In this document: positions 17,530 to 26,883 of the stretch, piece after piece
Layout of the letters: every line of letters starts with the position of its first letter
How positions within the stretch are numbered: position 1 is the first letter of the stretch
From: Paraglaciecola sp. 20A4
GTDB lineage: Bacteria > Pseudomonadota > Gammaproteobacteria > Enterobacterales > Alteromonadaceae
Assembly (NCBI RefSeq): GCF_011378905.1
Contig: NZ_WTPY01000029.1
Location: 1-59,211, forward strand
Length of the DNA: 59,211 bases
Direction of reading: 5' to 3'
Notes under the pieces: model-generated
Told to the model about the DNA's origin: nothing
Seen by the model: the letters and a program-made list of their open reading frames with translations, nothing else
The model's database searches: none
Translations under genes and position numbers: made by a program

Positions 17530-19428
17530 ATGATAAAAAATCTGATTGTTCCATTCGCGTTAACTGCTTTGGTTTGCGCCTGTTCTGTGCAACAAGAACA
17601 AAGCTCGCTTGCAAAGCGGGACGTCAGTGCCGAGGAAATTAAAAATACCAAAAACGCAGTTAGTTTACAGCAGAATAAAGTCGAACTTAATGCCTTAGTG
17701 AAACAAGAAACACTTACATTTATGCATTATGAACCGCTGCTGGCTACTGCTTTAGGTGTATCTGAAACAATAGCAGGGAAGGGTTATAACACCCGCTTTA
17801 CTGATTTCTCGCCGACAGGAATGCGCAAGTTTCAACAAGACATGAGTGATGCCTCCCAAGCCGTATCTAAAGTGAACGATGATGGCTTTTCTGTGGATGA
17901 AAAACGCCACCAACAAATAGTAACCGATATATTACGTTATTATACTGGCTTTCCTGAGTTTCATGGGGGCTACATCGATACCTGGGCGGGGCATTTGCCC
18001 TATATTATCAATCAATTATCTGGCCCATTAATAGATGTGCCTAAGGTGATGCAAGTCCAGCAATCTGTGTCAACTGTAGCGCAAGCACAAGATTATATTA
18101 CTCGCTTACAGCATTTTGACTTTTTAGTCGCTGGCGTGCTTGAAACCTTTAATTCAGACCGATTGAACGGTGTGCAATTACCCCAAAAGTTATACCCCAA
18201 AACATTAGATTATTTCACTAATTTCCTTGCTAGTCCGATTGAAGAGCATGCGCTTGTCACGTCGTTTTCTAAAAGATTGGCCCTGACCAATATAAGTGAC
18301 GAGCAACAACGTGAGTTAGTCACTCAAGCCCAGCTAGCTATGAAAAATGTGGTTTATCCAGCCTATCGAACAGTCAAAAACACTTTGCTTGCTAGCCAAG
18401 CAAGTGCGCCTAAGGGAGATGGAGTTTGGGCTCAACCTAATGGCGATGCGATGTATCTGCATGAAGTGCGTTATTTGGGCGATTCAAATATGACACCAGA
18501 TGATATTCATCAGTTGGGCTTAGATGAAGTCACGCGTATCAGTAAAGAAATGGATACTATATTACAAGCCCAAGGTTATGAAGACGGTAGTGTAGGTGAG
18601 CGGATGGTTGCGTTAGCCGAGCAACCAGAATTTTTATATCAAGACAGCGACGAAGGGCGAGAGCAATTACTAGAGGACTTAAACGGCCAAATTGCCGCTA
18701 TTATGGCCCACACAGATATGTACTACGGCACGTTACCTACTCAAAAGGTAGAAGTTAACCGCATTCCTAAGGTAACTGAAGCCGGTGAGGCTGGAGGCTA
18801 CTATTCTCCGCCGTCACTAGATGGGGAACGACCTGGCATTTTTTGGATCAACCTTAGAGATATGTCCGCAGTACCGAGTTTCTCGTTAAAAACGCTTACT
18901 TATCATGAAGCCGTGCCTGGTCACCATTTTCAAATTGCCCTAAATATGGCGCAACAAGATATTGGTTTGCTCCGACAAAACGCGCCTTTTAATGCCTATG
19001 TTGAAGGCTGGGCGCTATATTCTGAGCTGGTCGCCAAAGAAATGGGCATGTACGAGGGCGACCCCTTTGGTGATTTAGGGCGATTGCAGGCTGAATTATA
19101 CCGGGCGGTGCGCTTAGTGGTGGACACTGGCTTGCACCGTAAGAAGTGGACGCGAGAAAAAGCAATTGAGTATTTTCACCAGACAACGGGTACCGGTATG
19201 ACAGATGTTATTGCAGAAGTTGAACGCTATATGGCACTCCCAGGGCAAGCCCTAGGATATAAATTGGGTATGTTGCAGTTTGTAGAACTTCGTCGTATGG
19301 CCGAAAAAGAACTGGGTAGTGAGTTTGATCTTAAACGCTTTCATGACCTATTGCTTTTACCCGGTGCTCGCCCCATGTCAGTAGTCAGGAGCGACGTAAA
19401 GCGCTGGATTGCTAATAACGGCATTTAG
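17530..19428 (+). CDS. DUF885 family lipoprotein (putative metallopeptidase)
   Basis: A 632-aa exported protein with a lipoprotein signal (MIKNLIVPFALTALVCAC, Cys at about 18). It belongs to the DUF885 family, whose members resemble zinc carboxypeptidases. The family core motif HEAVPGHH lies at residues 459-466, with Tyr-rich segments before it (GGYYSPPSLDGERPGIFWINL) and EGWALYSE after it. A downstream Glu (EGWALYSE) would complete an HExxxHH...E zinc site. Expected at the periplasmic face of an envelope membrane. Sixty-seven bases separate it from ubiF. Confidence 0.9.
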   Translation: MIKNLIVPFALTALVCACSVQQEQSSLAKRDVSAEEIKNTKNAVSLQQNKVELNALVKQETLTFMHYEPLLATALGVSETIAGKGYNTRFTDFSPTGMRKFQQDMSDASQAVSKVNDDGFSVDEKRHQQIVTDILRYYTGFPEFHGGYIDTWAGHLPYIINQLSGPLIDVPKVMQVQQSVSTVAQAQDYITRLQHFDFLVAGVLETFNSDRLNGVQLPQKLYPKTLDYFTNFLASPIEEHALVTSFSKRLALTNISDEQQRELVTQAQLAMKNVVYPAYRTVKNTLLASQASAPKGDGVWAQPNGDAMYLHEVRYLGDSNMTPDDIHQLGLDEVTRISKEMDTILQAQGYEDGSVGERMVALAEQPEFLYQDSDEGREQLLEDLNGQIAAIMAHTDMYYGTLPTQKVEVNRIPKVTEAGEAGGYYSPPSLDGERPGIFWINLRDMSAVPSFSLKTLTYHEAVPGHHFQIALNMAQQDIGLLRQNAPFNAYVEGWALYSELVAKEMGMYEGDPFGDLGRLQAELYRAVRLVVDTGLHRKKWTREKAIEYFHQTTGTGMTDVIAEVERYMALPGQALGYKLGMLQFVELRRMAEKELGSEFDLKRFHDLLLLPGARPMSVVRSDVKRWIANNGI

Positions 19429-19468
19429 ACGAGGTAGAGCATTATCAATCCACTACTAGGAGGCACTT

Positions 19469-19648
19469 TTGACGGTTTTAATTATATTAGGCGTACTTTT
19501 GGTCGCCTTATTGGTCGTTGTACCTTTACTTGAGCGTTCAAGTTTTAGGATATCGAGCGAACAAACAGCAAAAATGAGTCGCTGGATACTGCCGCTGTTG
19601 GTGGTAATGGTAGTGGTACAACTGATTATGCATTTCACTTCGAATTGA
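19469..19648 (+). CDS. Small two-helix membrane peptide (59 aa) with TTG start
   Basis: A short reading frame just after the DUF885 gene. A near-perfect Shine-Dalgarno AGGAGG (19458-19463) sits five bases before a TTG start. The product begins with a hydrophobic helix (VLIILGVLLVALLVVVPLL), then a charged linker (ERSSFRISSEQTAKMSRW), then a second hydrophobic helix (ILPLLVVMVVVQLIM). This is the pattern of a real membrane peptide, and the strong ribosome site supports translation. Function unknown; the operon position suggests co-expression with the DUF885 lipoprotein and the following reductase. Confidence 0.65.
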   Translation: MTVLIILGVLLVALLVVVPLLERSSFRISSEQTAKMSRWILPLLVVMVVVQLIMHFTSN

Positions 19649-19716
19649 GCACGCTTCGCTGGTGAAGGCTAGCAAAGCTGTTTTTTAATAGGTTGTATAA
19701 ACTAAACGGAAATACT

Positions 19717-20286
19717 ATGTCATCAAAAATACTGTTTTTAGCGGGAAGTGCGCGCAAAGACTCTTTAAACAAAAAATTGGCGAAAGCAGCTTACGAACTT
19801 GCCGTGGAGCAGGGGGCAAATGCGACCTTTGTGGATTTGAAAGACTACCCTATGCCATTATATGACGGTGATGATGAAACTGCGCGCGGTTTACCTGAAA
19901 ATGCCATTAAACTAAAATCTCTTTTTATCGAGCACTCTGGTTTATTTATCGCATCTCCTGAATACAATAGTTCGTTTTCTGCACTACTAAAAAACACGCT
20001 AGATTGGATTTCACGGCCACATACTGACAAAGAGCGCCCTTTATCTGCTTTTAGAGATAAAGTCGCAGCCTTGGCTGCTACATCGCCAGGCGCTTTAGGT
20101 GGATTGCGTGGATTAGTGCCCCTACGAATGTTACTAAGTAATATCCAGGTAATGGTCGTACCAGAACAAATCGCAATTGGTGGCGGGATGTCGGCGTTTG
20201 ATGAACAAGGTAACTTGACGGACGAGAAACAGCGTCAAGCTCTTGGATTAGTTGTTGCGCGGCTTATTTCTGAAACATCAAATTAG
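19717..20286 (+). CDS. NADPH-dependent FMN reductase family protein
   Basis: Flavodoxin-fold NAD(P)H:FMN/quinone reductase of the ArsH/ChrR/azoreductase group. The 189-aa protein begins MSSKILFLAGSARKDSLNKKLA, the FMN phosphate loop. It contains the second FMN segment SPEYNSSFSALLKNTLDWISR and the DKVAALAATSPGALGGLRGL stretch. The ATG at 19717 fits the family start; a TTG upstream would add eight non-conserved residues. It ends before a symmetrical terminator. The physiological substrate cannot be told from sequence. Confidence 0.88.
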   Translation: MSSKILFLAGSARKDSLNKKLAKAAYELAVEQGANATFVDLKDYPMPLYDGDDETARGLPENAIKLKSLFIEHSGLFIASPEYNSSFSALLKNTLDWISRPHTDKERPLSAFRDKVAALAATSPGALGGLRGLVPLRMLLSNIQVMVVPEQIAIGGGMSAFDEQGNLTDEKQRQALGLVVARLISETSN

Positions 20287-20314
20287 TCAACGCTACCTGA
20301 CGTTACATGTGTAT

Positions 20315-20340
20315 TAAAGCCGCTGACATCAGCGGCTTTA
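20315..20340. terminator. Bidirectional terminator
   Basis: A perfect 10-bp stem TAAAGCCGCT / AGCGGCTTTA with a 6-base loop lies between the convergent FMN reductase and symporter genes. T and A runs on the two sides allow action in both directions. Confidence 0.85.
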
Positions 20341-20381
20341 TTGTTTAAACGAATCAACCTAGATTAGTCCAAAAGAAATTT

Positions 20382-21794
20382 TTACTTACGTTGATCCCAA
20401 ATACCTTTTTCACTTTCCCCTTGGATCTCGCAATCACCGGTTTGGTATTCAATTGTTTTGCCACTTTTATGCTTCGCAAAATAATCTTTGGAGATAGCAA
20501 CAATCGTCGGTGTCAACATACCAATAGCAATGATGTTAATGACCGTCATCAATCCTAACGCCATATCAGCTGCCGCCCAGACCTCGGGTAACGCTGCCAT
20601 TGAACCCCATAAAATCATCGCCAGATAGCCAGCGGTATAACAACCCCTACCGATCTTATTATCGAGTTTGAACATGTGTAAGTTACTTTCACCGTATGCG
20701 TAGTTGGCTACCACTGACGTAAAAGCAAATAAACTTATTGCGGCTGCTACAAACTCTGTACCTCCACCAAAATGACTGCTCATGGCATTTTGAGTTAGAC
20801 GAATACCTTCCATTTGGTCGCTAGAAGACCCGCCTGCAAGTAAAATAACAAATGCCGTACAGGTACAAAGGATCATTGTATCAATAAACACCCCAAGCAT
20901 TTGCACATAACCTTGTGATACGGGATGGTTCGGATTCGGCGTGGCACTCGCCGCAGCATGCGGCACGCTACCAGAGCCTGCTTCGTTAGAATATAAACCG
21001 CGTTGTACGCCGTTTTTAAATGCAGCACCTAAAGCGCCGGCCCCAGCCTCTTGCAAGCCAAATGCTGATTTAAATATATCTGCCAACATGGCGGGCACTA
21101 AATCTATGTTCATGACTGTAATAAACAGAGTAACAGCGATATAGCCTACAGCCATAAAGGGCACAACCCATTCGGCAAATCGTGCAATTGCGCGCAAGCC
21201 GCCGACGACTATCAGGGCAGCCAAAATAATAATAACTAGACCGGAATGTAGCGTAGGGATATCGTAAGCAAATTTAAGGGCGTCAGTGATGGTATTGGCT
21301 TGTACCGCACTGAAGATAAAGCCGTACCCTAGAAACAAGAACAGTGCAAATGTAACGGCTAACCAGCGATTATTTAGCCCTTGTTGAATATAGTACGCTG
21401 GGCCGCCCCGATATTCGCCGTTATCATCGCGTACCTTATATAATTGGCCAAGCACACTTTCGGCAAAGCCCGTAGCCATACCTAATAATGCAATAACCCA
21501 CATCCAAAATACCGCACCTGCACCCCCTAAAGAGATAGCCACCGCTACACCTGCTAAGTTACCAGTGCCTACTCGAGCGGATAAACTCGTGCAAAGTGCT
21601 TGAAAGGAACTAATGCCTGCTTTATCGCTTTTATTGCTGCCTTTCATCACCCCAAACATATGGCTGAAATGACGTATCTGTATAAAGTTAAGCTTAACGG
21701 TAAACCACACACCTGCAATAATAAGCAAGTAAATTAAAACTTGGCCTTCACCCCACAACACATTATTAATAAAATTGACGATCTCAGAAATCAA
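20382..21794 (-). CDS. AGCS-family sodium:alanine/glycine symporter
   Basis: Inner-membrane amino acid:cation symporter (AlsT/DagA family, 470 aa), with about ten to eleven hydrophobic segments. Family signatures seen include ARVGTGNLAGVAVAISLGGAGAVFWMW near residue 70, AESVLGQLYK, RGLYSNEAGSGSVPHAAA and FGESNLHMF-like YGESNLHMFKL. It should take up alanine or glycine with sodium, or protons. The gene is preceded by the tRNA operon terminator and ends at the bidirectional terminator, so it is probably a single-gene unit. The sodium preference is inferred from the marine setting. Confidence 0.93.
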   Translation of the reverse strand: MISEIVNFINNVLWGEGQVLIYLLIIAGVWFTVKLNFIQIRHFSHMFGVMKGSNKSDKAGISSFQALCTSLSARVGTGNLAGVAVAISLGGAGAVFWMWVIALLGMATGFAESVLGQLYKVRDDNGEYRGGPAYYIQQGLNNRWLAVTFALFLFLGYGFIFSAVQANTITDALKFAYDIPTLHSGLVIIILAALIVVGGLRAIARFAEWVVPFMAVGYIAVTLFITVMNIDLVPAMLADIFKSAFGLQEAGAGALGAAFKNGVQRGLYSNEAGSGSVPHAAASATPNPNHPVSQGYVQMLGVFIDTMILCTCTAFVILLAGGSSSDQMEGIRLTQNAMSSHFGGGTEFVAAAISLFAFTSVVANYAYGESNLHMFKLDNKIGRGCYTAGYLAMILWGSMAALPEVWAAADMALGLMTVINIIAIGMLTPTIVAISKDYFAKHKSGKTIEYQTGDCEIQGESEKGIWDQRK

Positions 21795-21909
21795 AAGGTG
21801 GTCCGCAGTCTTTTAAGGTTATTGGGCAAAGTGTGCCGTGTAATGGCATGTGTGTCTAGGTTGAAGGCAGGCTAAAAAGCAATTTTCAGAAAATTAACTG
21901 CAGAAACGA

Positions 21910-21937
21910 AAAAAGCCAGACTTGCGTCTGGCTTTTT
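21910..21937 (-). terminator. Terminator of the tRNA operon
   Basis: A perfect 12-bp stem AAAAAGCCAGAC / GTCTGGCTTTTT with a 4-base loop, followed by T on the minus strand, lies 33 bases past the last tRNA. Confidence 0.88.
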
Positions 21938-21969
21938 AAGCATAAATGTGTGAAATACATCACTATATA

Positions 21970-22044
21970 TGGCTGGGATAGCTGGATTCGAACCAACGAA
22001 TGACGGGATCAAAACCCGTTGCCTTACCACTTGGCGATATCCCA
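21970..22044 (-). tRNA. tRNA-Gln (TTG), copy 1
   Basis: Cloverleaf of 75 nt with acceptor TGGGATA pairing TATCCCA, anticodon TTG in loop TTTTGAT, T-arm GGTTCGAATCC and encoded CCA. Identical in sequence to the copies at 22081-22155 and 29994-30068. It is the last gene of the four-tRNA operon. Confidence 0.97.
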
Positions 22045-22080
22045 ATAAAACAGATATCAACAATCTATTCATTGAAAAAA

Positions 22081-22155
22081 TGGCTGGGATAGCTGGATTC
22101 GAACCAACGAATGACGGGATCAAAACCCGTTGCCTTACCACTTGGCGATATCCCA
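22081..22155 (-). tRNA. tRNA-Gln (TTG), copy 2
   Basis: The same 75-nt sequence as copy 1, separated from it by 36 AT-rich bases, with encoded CCA. A tandem duplication in the operon. Confidence 0.97.
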
Positions 22156-22159
22156 AACA

Positions 22160-22244
22160 TGGTGCGGAAGGAGAGACTCGAACTCTCACGCCGTGAAGCA
22201 CTGGAACCTAAATCCAGCGTGTCTACCAATTCCACCACTCCCGC
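22160..22244 (-). tRNA. tRNA-Leu (TAG)
   Basis: 85-nt tRNA with a long variable arm. Acceptor GCGGGAG pairs CTTCCGC, the anticodon is TAG (loop ATTTAGG), the T-arm contains GAGTTCGAGTCTC, and CCA is encoded. It reads CUA codons. Confidence 0.96.
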
Positions 22245-22291
22245 ACATTTTTCTCCCCTGCTTCTCTAAACATATTTAGTCAAACAGGAAA

Positions 22292-22368
22292 TGGTGGCTA
22301 CAGCGGGATTCGAACCTGCGACCCCATCATTATGAGTGATGTGCTCTAACCAACTGAGCTATGTAGCC
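22292..22368 (-). tRNA. tRNA-Met (CAT), elongator
   Basis: 77-nt tRNA with D-arm AGCTCAGTTGGTTAGAGC, anticodon CAT (loop CTCATAA), T-arm GGTTCGAATCC and encoded CCA. The paired first position of the acceptor (G-C) and the close match to E. coli metT-type sequence indicate an elongator tRNA. It is the first gene of the operon. Confidence 0.95.
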
Positions 22369-22399
22369 ATTCCTTCACTCCCTCTCGGAAGTGGCGCGT

Positions 22400-22428
22400 A
22401 TTATGCTGATATGCCTTTTAGTCGTCAA
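22400..22428 (-). promoter_or_regulatory. Sigma-70 promoter of the tRNA operon
   Basis: On the minus strand, -35 TTGACG (22423-22428) and -10 CATAAT (22400-22405) are separated by exactly 17 bases. A GC-rich discriminator (ACGCGCC) follows, a feature of stringently controlled stable-RNA promoters. It lies about 32 bases before tRNA-Met. Confidence 0.8.
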
Positions 22429-22840
22429 CCGTTTTTTTAAGATAAAATGATCGTTTGCTCGCATAATAAACAGTTGGTGTTAATTTAACCTATGTATGGC
22501 CAAAAAATAACATGCTTAGTTTGTTTTTTGCCCGCATCTTTTGTTTGTTGGCAAATACGGTTGTGCTTATTCTTACTTAAAGGGGATTTCTTTGGTCGAT
22601 TTAGAGGGGGCATTCAACATCCAAACAGGTTTATTGAGATTAAATGTAAATAAACTCCGTTCGAATTAAGAAAAGCCCTATTAATCAAAAAAACCATCAA
22701 ATTTCACGTTAGTTAATAATATTTATGTGATGTTCTATATTTTTATCTATTAATGGGGATCGAATAAAGCGTTTCGTCAGCAAAGTTTCGTATTAAGCGT
22801 AAAATGGCTTCTCATCATAACCGCGCTTTTAGTCTTTCGG
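22429..22840. other. Intergenic stretch without recognisable gene
   Basis: About 410 AT-rich bases between the tRNA promoter and the end of the 147-aa unknown gene. I see no gene, RNA or strong hairpin. Confidence 0.55.
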
Positions 22841-23284
22841 TTAGGCAACAACACGTAAACCGATGGTAAAAAAATAGAAACCATTTTCATCAAAATTATC
22901 ATTCGACTCTCGCCACAGCCATAATCCCAGCGCCGGTATTTCGTAGGTATAGCCACCATCTGAAGTGACGGCTGTCTTCCCTGTGATGCTCTCCAAGGTA
23001 GCTAACGCGCTTTTGGCTGGCAAACTCAATATGGATTCGCCCAATAGAGTCACGTCGTATAGCTCGCTATAAGCAAACTCAATGGATTCGACAAGTGGAG
23101 GTTGTCCTTGATACGAAATATGTAAATCATTTCGAAAAAGTGCGTCGCTAGCCTGTTCACGTTCAGGGTGTTTTTTAATAGCCTTATAGGGCTGATTTAA
23201 TTCGCTTAACAAGATACTTCTGGGTTTATGCAGTTTAATTTGCTCGCAGCCAATTAGGGGGTGTATATCAAAAACAGGTTTCAT
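22841..23284 (-). CDS. Uncharacterised 147-aa soluble protein
   Basis: I do not recognise this family. The protein has no signal peptide or membrane segment. It begins MKPVFDIHPLIGCEQIKLHK and ends in an aromatic, acidic stretch (YEIPALGLWLWRESNDNFDE, then GFYFFTIGLRVVA). This combination of short beta-type segments and a W-rich C terminus resembles small SMI1-like or immunity-type proteins in general look only. No toxin-like gene is beside it. The coding frame is clean and the ATG is the first Met. Confidence 0.6.
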   Translation of the reverse strand: MKPVFDIHPLIGCEQIKLHKPRSILLSELNQPYKAIKKHPEREQASDALFRNDLHISYQGQPPLVESIEFAYSELYDVTLLGESILSLPAKSALATLESITGKTAVTSDGGYTYEIPALGLWLWRESNDNFDENGFYFFTIGLRVVA

Positions 23285-23651
23285 GTTGATTCTTCAATAG
23301 GATTAAATAGGTTAGGGGGCCCGTAAGCAAAGTGTAAAGTTTGTGGCTAAACCCGTAAAGATATTCATGTTCGAAATATCGCTGGGAAAAATATTACTGG
23401 TAAAAGCATCCTGACGAAAGATAAGTGCATGCAAGCCTGTAATAGCAACAAAGGTAGCCTGTGCTTACAATTATTCAATCTATCAATAGTGAGTCAATAA
23501 ACAGCCGACAATGAATAACCGTTATAAGATTCTGTTATAGGGTCTTCAGCATAGGGCCGTTTAAGATTAATTATTTAGCTGCCTCGTCCTACTAGCAACG
23601 TTATCTAAGGTTCGGATTTGCTTGCTCAAGTTACTCAATGTTGAAATCTAC
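23285..23651. other. Intergenic stretch without recognisable gene
   Basis: About 370 AT-rich bases between two minus-strand genes. It should hold the promoter of the 147-aa gene and the 3' region of the solute-binding protein gene. No hairpin or RNA is evident. Confidence 0.5.
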
Positions 23652-24899
23652 TTAGTGTTGAACCAAGTCGTCAGCAAAGGCTTGTAAACGTATTTTTTCT
23701 AAATTGAGAGCGGTAAGTTCAACATCCGCATTGCTTAAAAACGCAGATAAGATTTTCACCCCTTCAATTGACATGAGTTCAGCAGTGTCGCGATCAAAAT
23801 ATTGGGCTAAACCGTTGTCATTTGCTTTCATTTCAATATTTAAATACGATTCGTAGAATGAATTTTTCTTAGCCTGATTATGAGGTGCAATATAACCTAA
23901 TTCATTATTTAGACTTTCTTGGATATCAGCACGACCAACAAAAGTTAAAAATACCTTCGCTGCCGCTTTATGTTGTGCATTCTTGGGCATAACAAAAATT
24001 TCAATGGGCGTTTCTTCATAAAGCGGTATGTTCGGATTAATTTCTGGGAAGCGAAAGAATGCTATATCATCACTGCTTTTATCAGCGATGTGTTGTTCTG
24101 CAAAGTTACCTAGCAACGTCATACCAGCAATATCTCGATAAATATACGGCAGAACTTCCGTCCAGTTTTTATCGTTCATTGTCGGAATGAAATAACGTAA
24201 ATCGATTAGTTGCTTCCATTTATACAAAACGTTGCTTACCCGCGTATCGGTGTAAGGTATATGACCTTTCATTAACTGCTGATGAAAGGCTAGGCCATTA
24301 ATACGCAAGTTAAGGTAATCAAACCAAGAAGCCGCGGGCCATTTACCCTTACCACCGACCACAATGGGTGTTACACCAGATGCCTTTAATTTTTCGCAGA
24401 CGGATATAAACTCCATCCATGTTTGAGGTACTGTGATACCAAGCTGAGAAAATAGTGACTTTTTGTAGTAAAAGCCCCACTGATAGTAGGAATAAGGTAA
24501 GCCATAAAAATGTTCATCTTGGCGAATGATGGCTTGTATACCTTTAGGAAAATGTTCCTGCCATCGTTGTGCTTGCCACAGTTCATCGAGTGGCTCTAAT
24601 AAGCCCTGAGCGGCAATTTGATTTAATCGCAACCCTGCTTGCCAATACAACACATCTAATCCTTTGATTTGGGTTAACCAGTTTTGAATAGAGCGTTTGT
24701 AGTGTGTGTCGTTTTGTATCACATACTTTATCTGGATATCTGGATGTTCTTTCTCAAATTGCATGGCGAGATGCTCATACGCCATTCGCTGGCCTTTACT
24801 TGCTACAAGAACGCCTACATTCACGGTCTCTTGTGCGCAGGTCGTAAGCGAAAAGAAAATAGATGAGGCTAGAATGCTAATAACAAATAATACACGCAC
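23652..24899 (-). CDS. Orphan periplasmic solute-binding protein, sugar type
   Basis: Extracellular solute-binding protein of the family 1 (sugar ABC transporter) type, 415 aa. An N-terminal signal peptide (MRVLFVISILASSIFFSLTTCAQ) precedes the mature start ETVNVGVLV. Family features include HLAMQFEKEHPDIQIKYV, the DVLYWQAGLRLNQIAAQGLLEPLD segment and WFDYLNLRINGLAFHQQL. No permease or ATPase genes occur nearby, so it either works with a distant transporter or feeds a sensor. The start is a GTG with no strong ribosome site, so a different start is possible. Confidence 0.85.
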   Translation of the reverse strand: MRVLFVISILASSIFFSLTTCAQETVNVGVLVASKGQRMAYEHLAMQFEKEHPDIQIKYVIQNDTHYKRSIQNWLTQIKGLDVLYWQAGLRLNQIAAQGLLEPLDELWQAQRWQEHFPKGIQAIIRQDEHFYGLPYSYYQWGFYYKKSLFSQLGITVPQTWMEFISVCEKLKASGVTPIVVGGKGKWPAASWFDYLNLRINGLAFHQQLMKGHIPYTDTRVSNVLYKWKQLIDLRYFIPTMNDKNWTEVLPYIYRDIAGMTLLGNFAEQHIADKSSDDIAFFRFPEINPNIPLYEETPIEIFVMPKNAQHKAAAKVFLTFVGRADIQESLNNELGYIAPHNQAKKNSFYESYLNIEMKANDNGLAQYFDRDTAELMSIEGVKILSAFLSNADVELTALNLEKIRLQAFADDLVQH

Positions 24900-25101
24900 G
24901 TCGTTTGAACCAAAGTTGTAATGTCTTTATCAATCTGACTGACTAAAAATCTGCAAATGGGAATAATAAAGCGCACAAGTAGTCTCGCAAGCATAGCCCA
25001 CACACTATTTTTTTCATTAACTCTTTAGTCGTGAAACATTGGCTTACTACGAATGGTTGTGAGTTAAGTCTGTAATATGTAATAAGGTAAATTATAGGCA
25101 T

Positions 25102-25133
25102 AAAAAAACAGAGCTAAGAAGCTCTGTTTTTTT
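25102..25133 (-). terminator. Terminator of the rplY-pth-ychF operon
   Basis: A 13-bp stem (AAAAAAACAGAGC / GCTCTGTTTTTTT) with a 6-base loop, 24 bases after the ychF stop. Confidence 0.88.
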
Positions 25134-25156
25134 AAATTTCTAGTAGAGCGCGAAAG

Positions 25157-26248
25157 CTAAACATTGAAGCGGAAATGAATTACATCACCGTCTTTGACGA
25201 TATATTCTTTGCCTTCAAGACGCCATTTACCCGCATCTTTTGCGCCTTGTTCACCATTAAAGGCGACAAAATTTTCGTAACCAATTACTTCAGCTCGAAT
25301 AAACCCTTTTTCAAAATCAGTATGGATGATACCAGCAGTTTGTGGGGCTGTAGAACCGATAGGGAAGGTCCAAGCTCGCACTTCTTGTACACCAGCAGTG
25401 AAATATGTATTTAGATTTAGCAAGTTGTAGCCGCTACGAATAACGCGATTCAAGCCTGGCTCTTCAATACCCATTTCAGCCATGAATTCTGCACGTTCGT
25501 CGTCTTCTAGCTCACCTATTTCAGATTCCATTTCAGCGCACACTGCTACCACGACTGCGTCTTCACTTTCTGCAATAGCACGGACTTTATCTAAGTAGGG
25601 GTTATTCTCAAAGCCATCTTCATTTACGTTAGCAATGTACATAGTGGGCTTTAAGGTAAGGAAGTTCATATAGCTAATCGCTTTTAGCTCTTCTTTTTCA
25701 AGTTCCACAGCACGTAATAAAATGCCTTCATCTAAATGTGGCTTAATTTTTTCAAGCACCTTTAATTCGAATTTAGCATCTGAATCGCCACCTTTGGCAC
25801 GTTTTGCTACGCGTAAAAGGGCTTTTTCGGTGGTCTCTAAATCGGCTAGCGCTAATTCTGTATTGATAATATCGATATCATCTTGAGGGTCAATTTTACC
25901 CGCAACGTGAACTATATTGTCGTTATCGAAACAGCGTACAACATGACCAATAGCGTCAGTTTCACGAATGTTAGCTAAAAATTTATTACCTAAACCTTCA
26001 CCTTTAGATGCCCCTTCAACTAATCCTGCAATATCCACAAATTCCATTGTGGTAGGCAAAATCCGCTTTGGATTAACAATAGCAGCTAGCTTGTCTAAAC
26101 GAGGATCGGGAACGGGCACAACACCTGTATTCGGCTCGATCGTGCAAAACGGAAAGTTAGCGGCTTCGATACCGGCTTTGGTCAAAGCATTGAAAAGAGT
26201 TGATTTACCAACGTTTGGTAATCCCACTATGCCGCATTTAAAACCCAT
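25157..26248 (-). CDS. ychF: Ribosome-binding ATPase/GTPase YchF
   Basis: OBG-type P-loop protein (363 aa) that binds ribosomes and prefers ATP. The G1 P-loop is [14 protein letters not shown] (residues 8-21), the G3 motif is [17 protein letters not shown], and a C-terminal TGS domain ([35 protein letters not shown]) is present. The usual NKxD base-recognition motif is replaced by NVNEDG, as in this subfamily. It follows pth by 45 bases, completing the conserved rplY-pth-ychF order. Confidence 0.98.
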   Translation of the reverse strand: MGFKCGIVGLPNVGKSTLFNALTKAGIEAANFPFCTIEPNTGVVPVPDPRLDKLAAIVNPKRILPTTMEFVDIAGLVEGASKGEGLGNKFLANIRETDAIGHVVRCFDNDNIVHVAGKIDPQDDIDIINTELALADLETTEKALLRVAKRAKGGDSDAKFELKVLEKIKPHLDEGILLRAVELEKEELKAISYMNFLTLKPTMYIANVNEDGFENNPYLDKVRAIAESEDAVVVAVCAEMESEIGELEDDERAEFMAEMGIEEPGLNRVIRSGYNLLNLNTYFTAGVQEVRAWTFPIGSTAPQTAGIIHTDFEKGFIRAEVIGYENFVAFNGEQGAKDAGKWRLEGKEYIVKDGDVIHFRFNV

Positions 26249-26293
26249 TTTTAGATCCTCTTAATCTTTAGTTTCAGCAGTGACTGCTGATGC

Positions 26294-26878
26294 TTATTCT
26301 GCTTTGAATGAATGCAGCCGATTCATGGCTTTTTTCATATCATCTTTAATTAGTATTTCGACACAACGGATCGCTTCATCTATGGCAGCGTCCATTTGTT
26401 CTTGCTCTATTGCTGGGGCTTTTCCTAGTACATATCCAGTAACTTTACCTTTATGACCAGGATGGCCTATGCCTACGCGCAAACGATAAAAATCTTTATT
26501 ATTTCCCAAGCTTGAAACTATATCGCGAATACCATTTTGGCTTGAACTGCCGCCTAATTTAAATTTGGCGATACCAGGTGGTAAATCGAGTTCATCGTAA
26601 GCCACTAAAATAGATTCAGGGGGAATGCGATAGAATCCTGCGAGTGCAGCAACCGCTTGACCACTTTTATTCATATATGTGGTGGGAATAAGTAAACGTA
26701 TGTCTTGGCCATCAATCGTCATACGACCAGTAAAACCAAAAAATTTACTTTGTAAACTCAGGGTGCAATTGTGCATACGGGCTAGGCTTTCAACTAACCA
26801 TGTGCCAGCATTGTGACGGGTATTTTTATATTCGGGGCCTGGATTACCCAGACCCACGATTAGTTGAATGTTAGACAA
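26294..26878 (-). CDS. pth: Peptidyl-tRNA hydrolase
   Basis: Cleaves the ester bond of peptidyl-tRNA released from the ribosome. The 194-aa protein has [19 protein letters not shown] near the N terminus with catalytic His at about position 22, then TTYMNKSGQ and [20 protein letters not shown] and [11 protein letters not shown]. It lies five bases after rplY, so the two are co-transcribed, and the gene is followed by ychF. Confidence 0.98.
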   Translation of the reverse strand: MSNIQLIVGLGNPGPEYKNTRHNAGTWLVESLARMHNCTLSLQSKFFGFTGRMTIDGQDIRLLIPTTYMNKSGQAVAALAGFYRIPPESILVAYDELDLPPGIAKFKLGGSSSQNGIRDIVSSLGNNKDFYRLRVGIGHPGHKGKVTGYVLGKAPAIEQEQMDAAIDEAIRCVEILIKDDMKKAMNRLHSFKAE

Positions 26879-26883
26879 TCAAC

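Noticed and set aside
21872-22201. Overlapping ORFs with repeated peptide blocks on both strands
   Set aside because: The repeats are the two identical tRNA-Gln genes read as protein.
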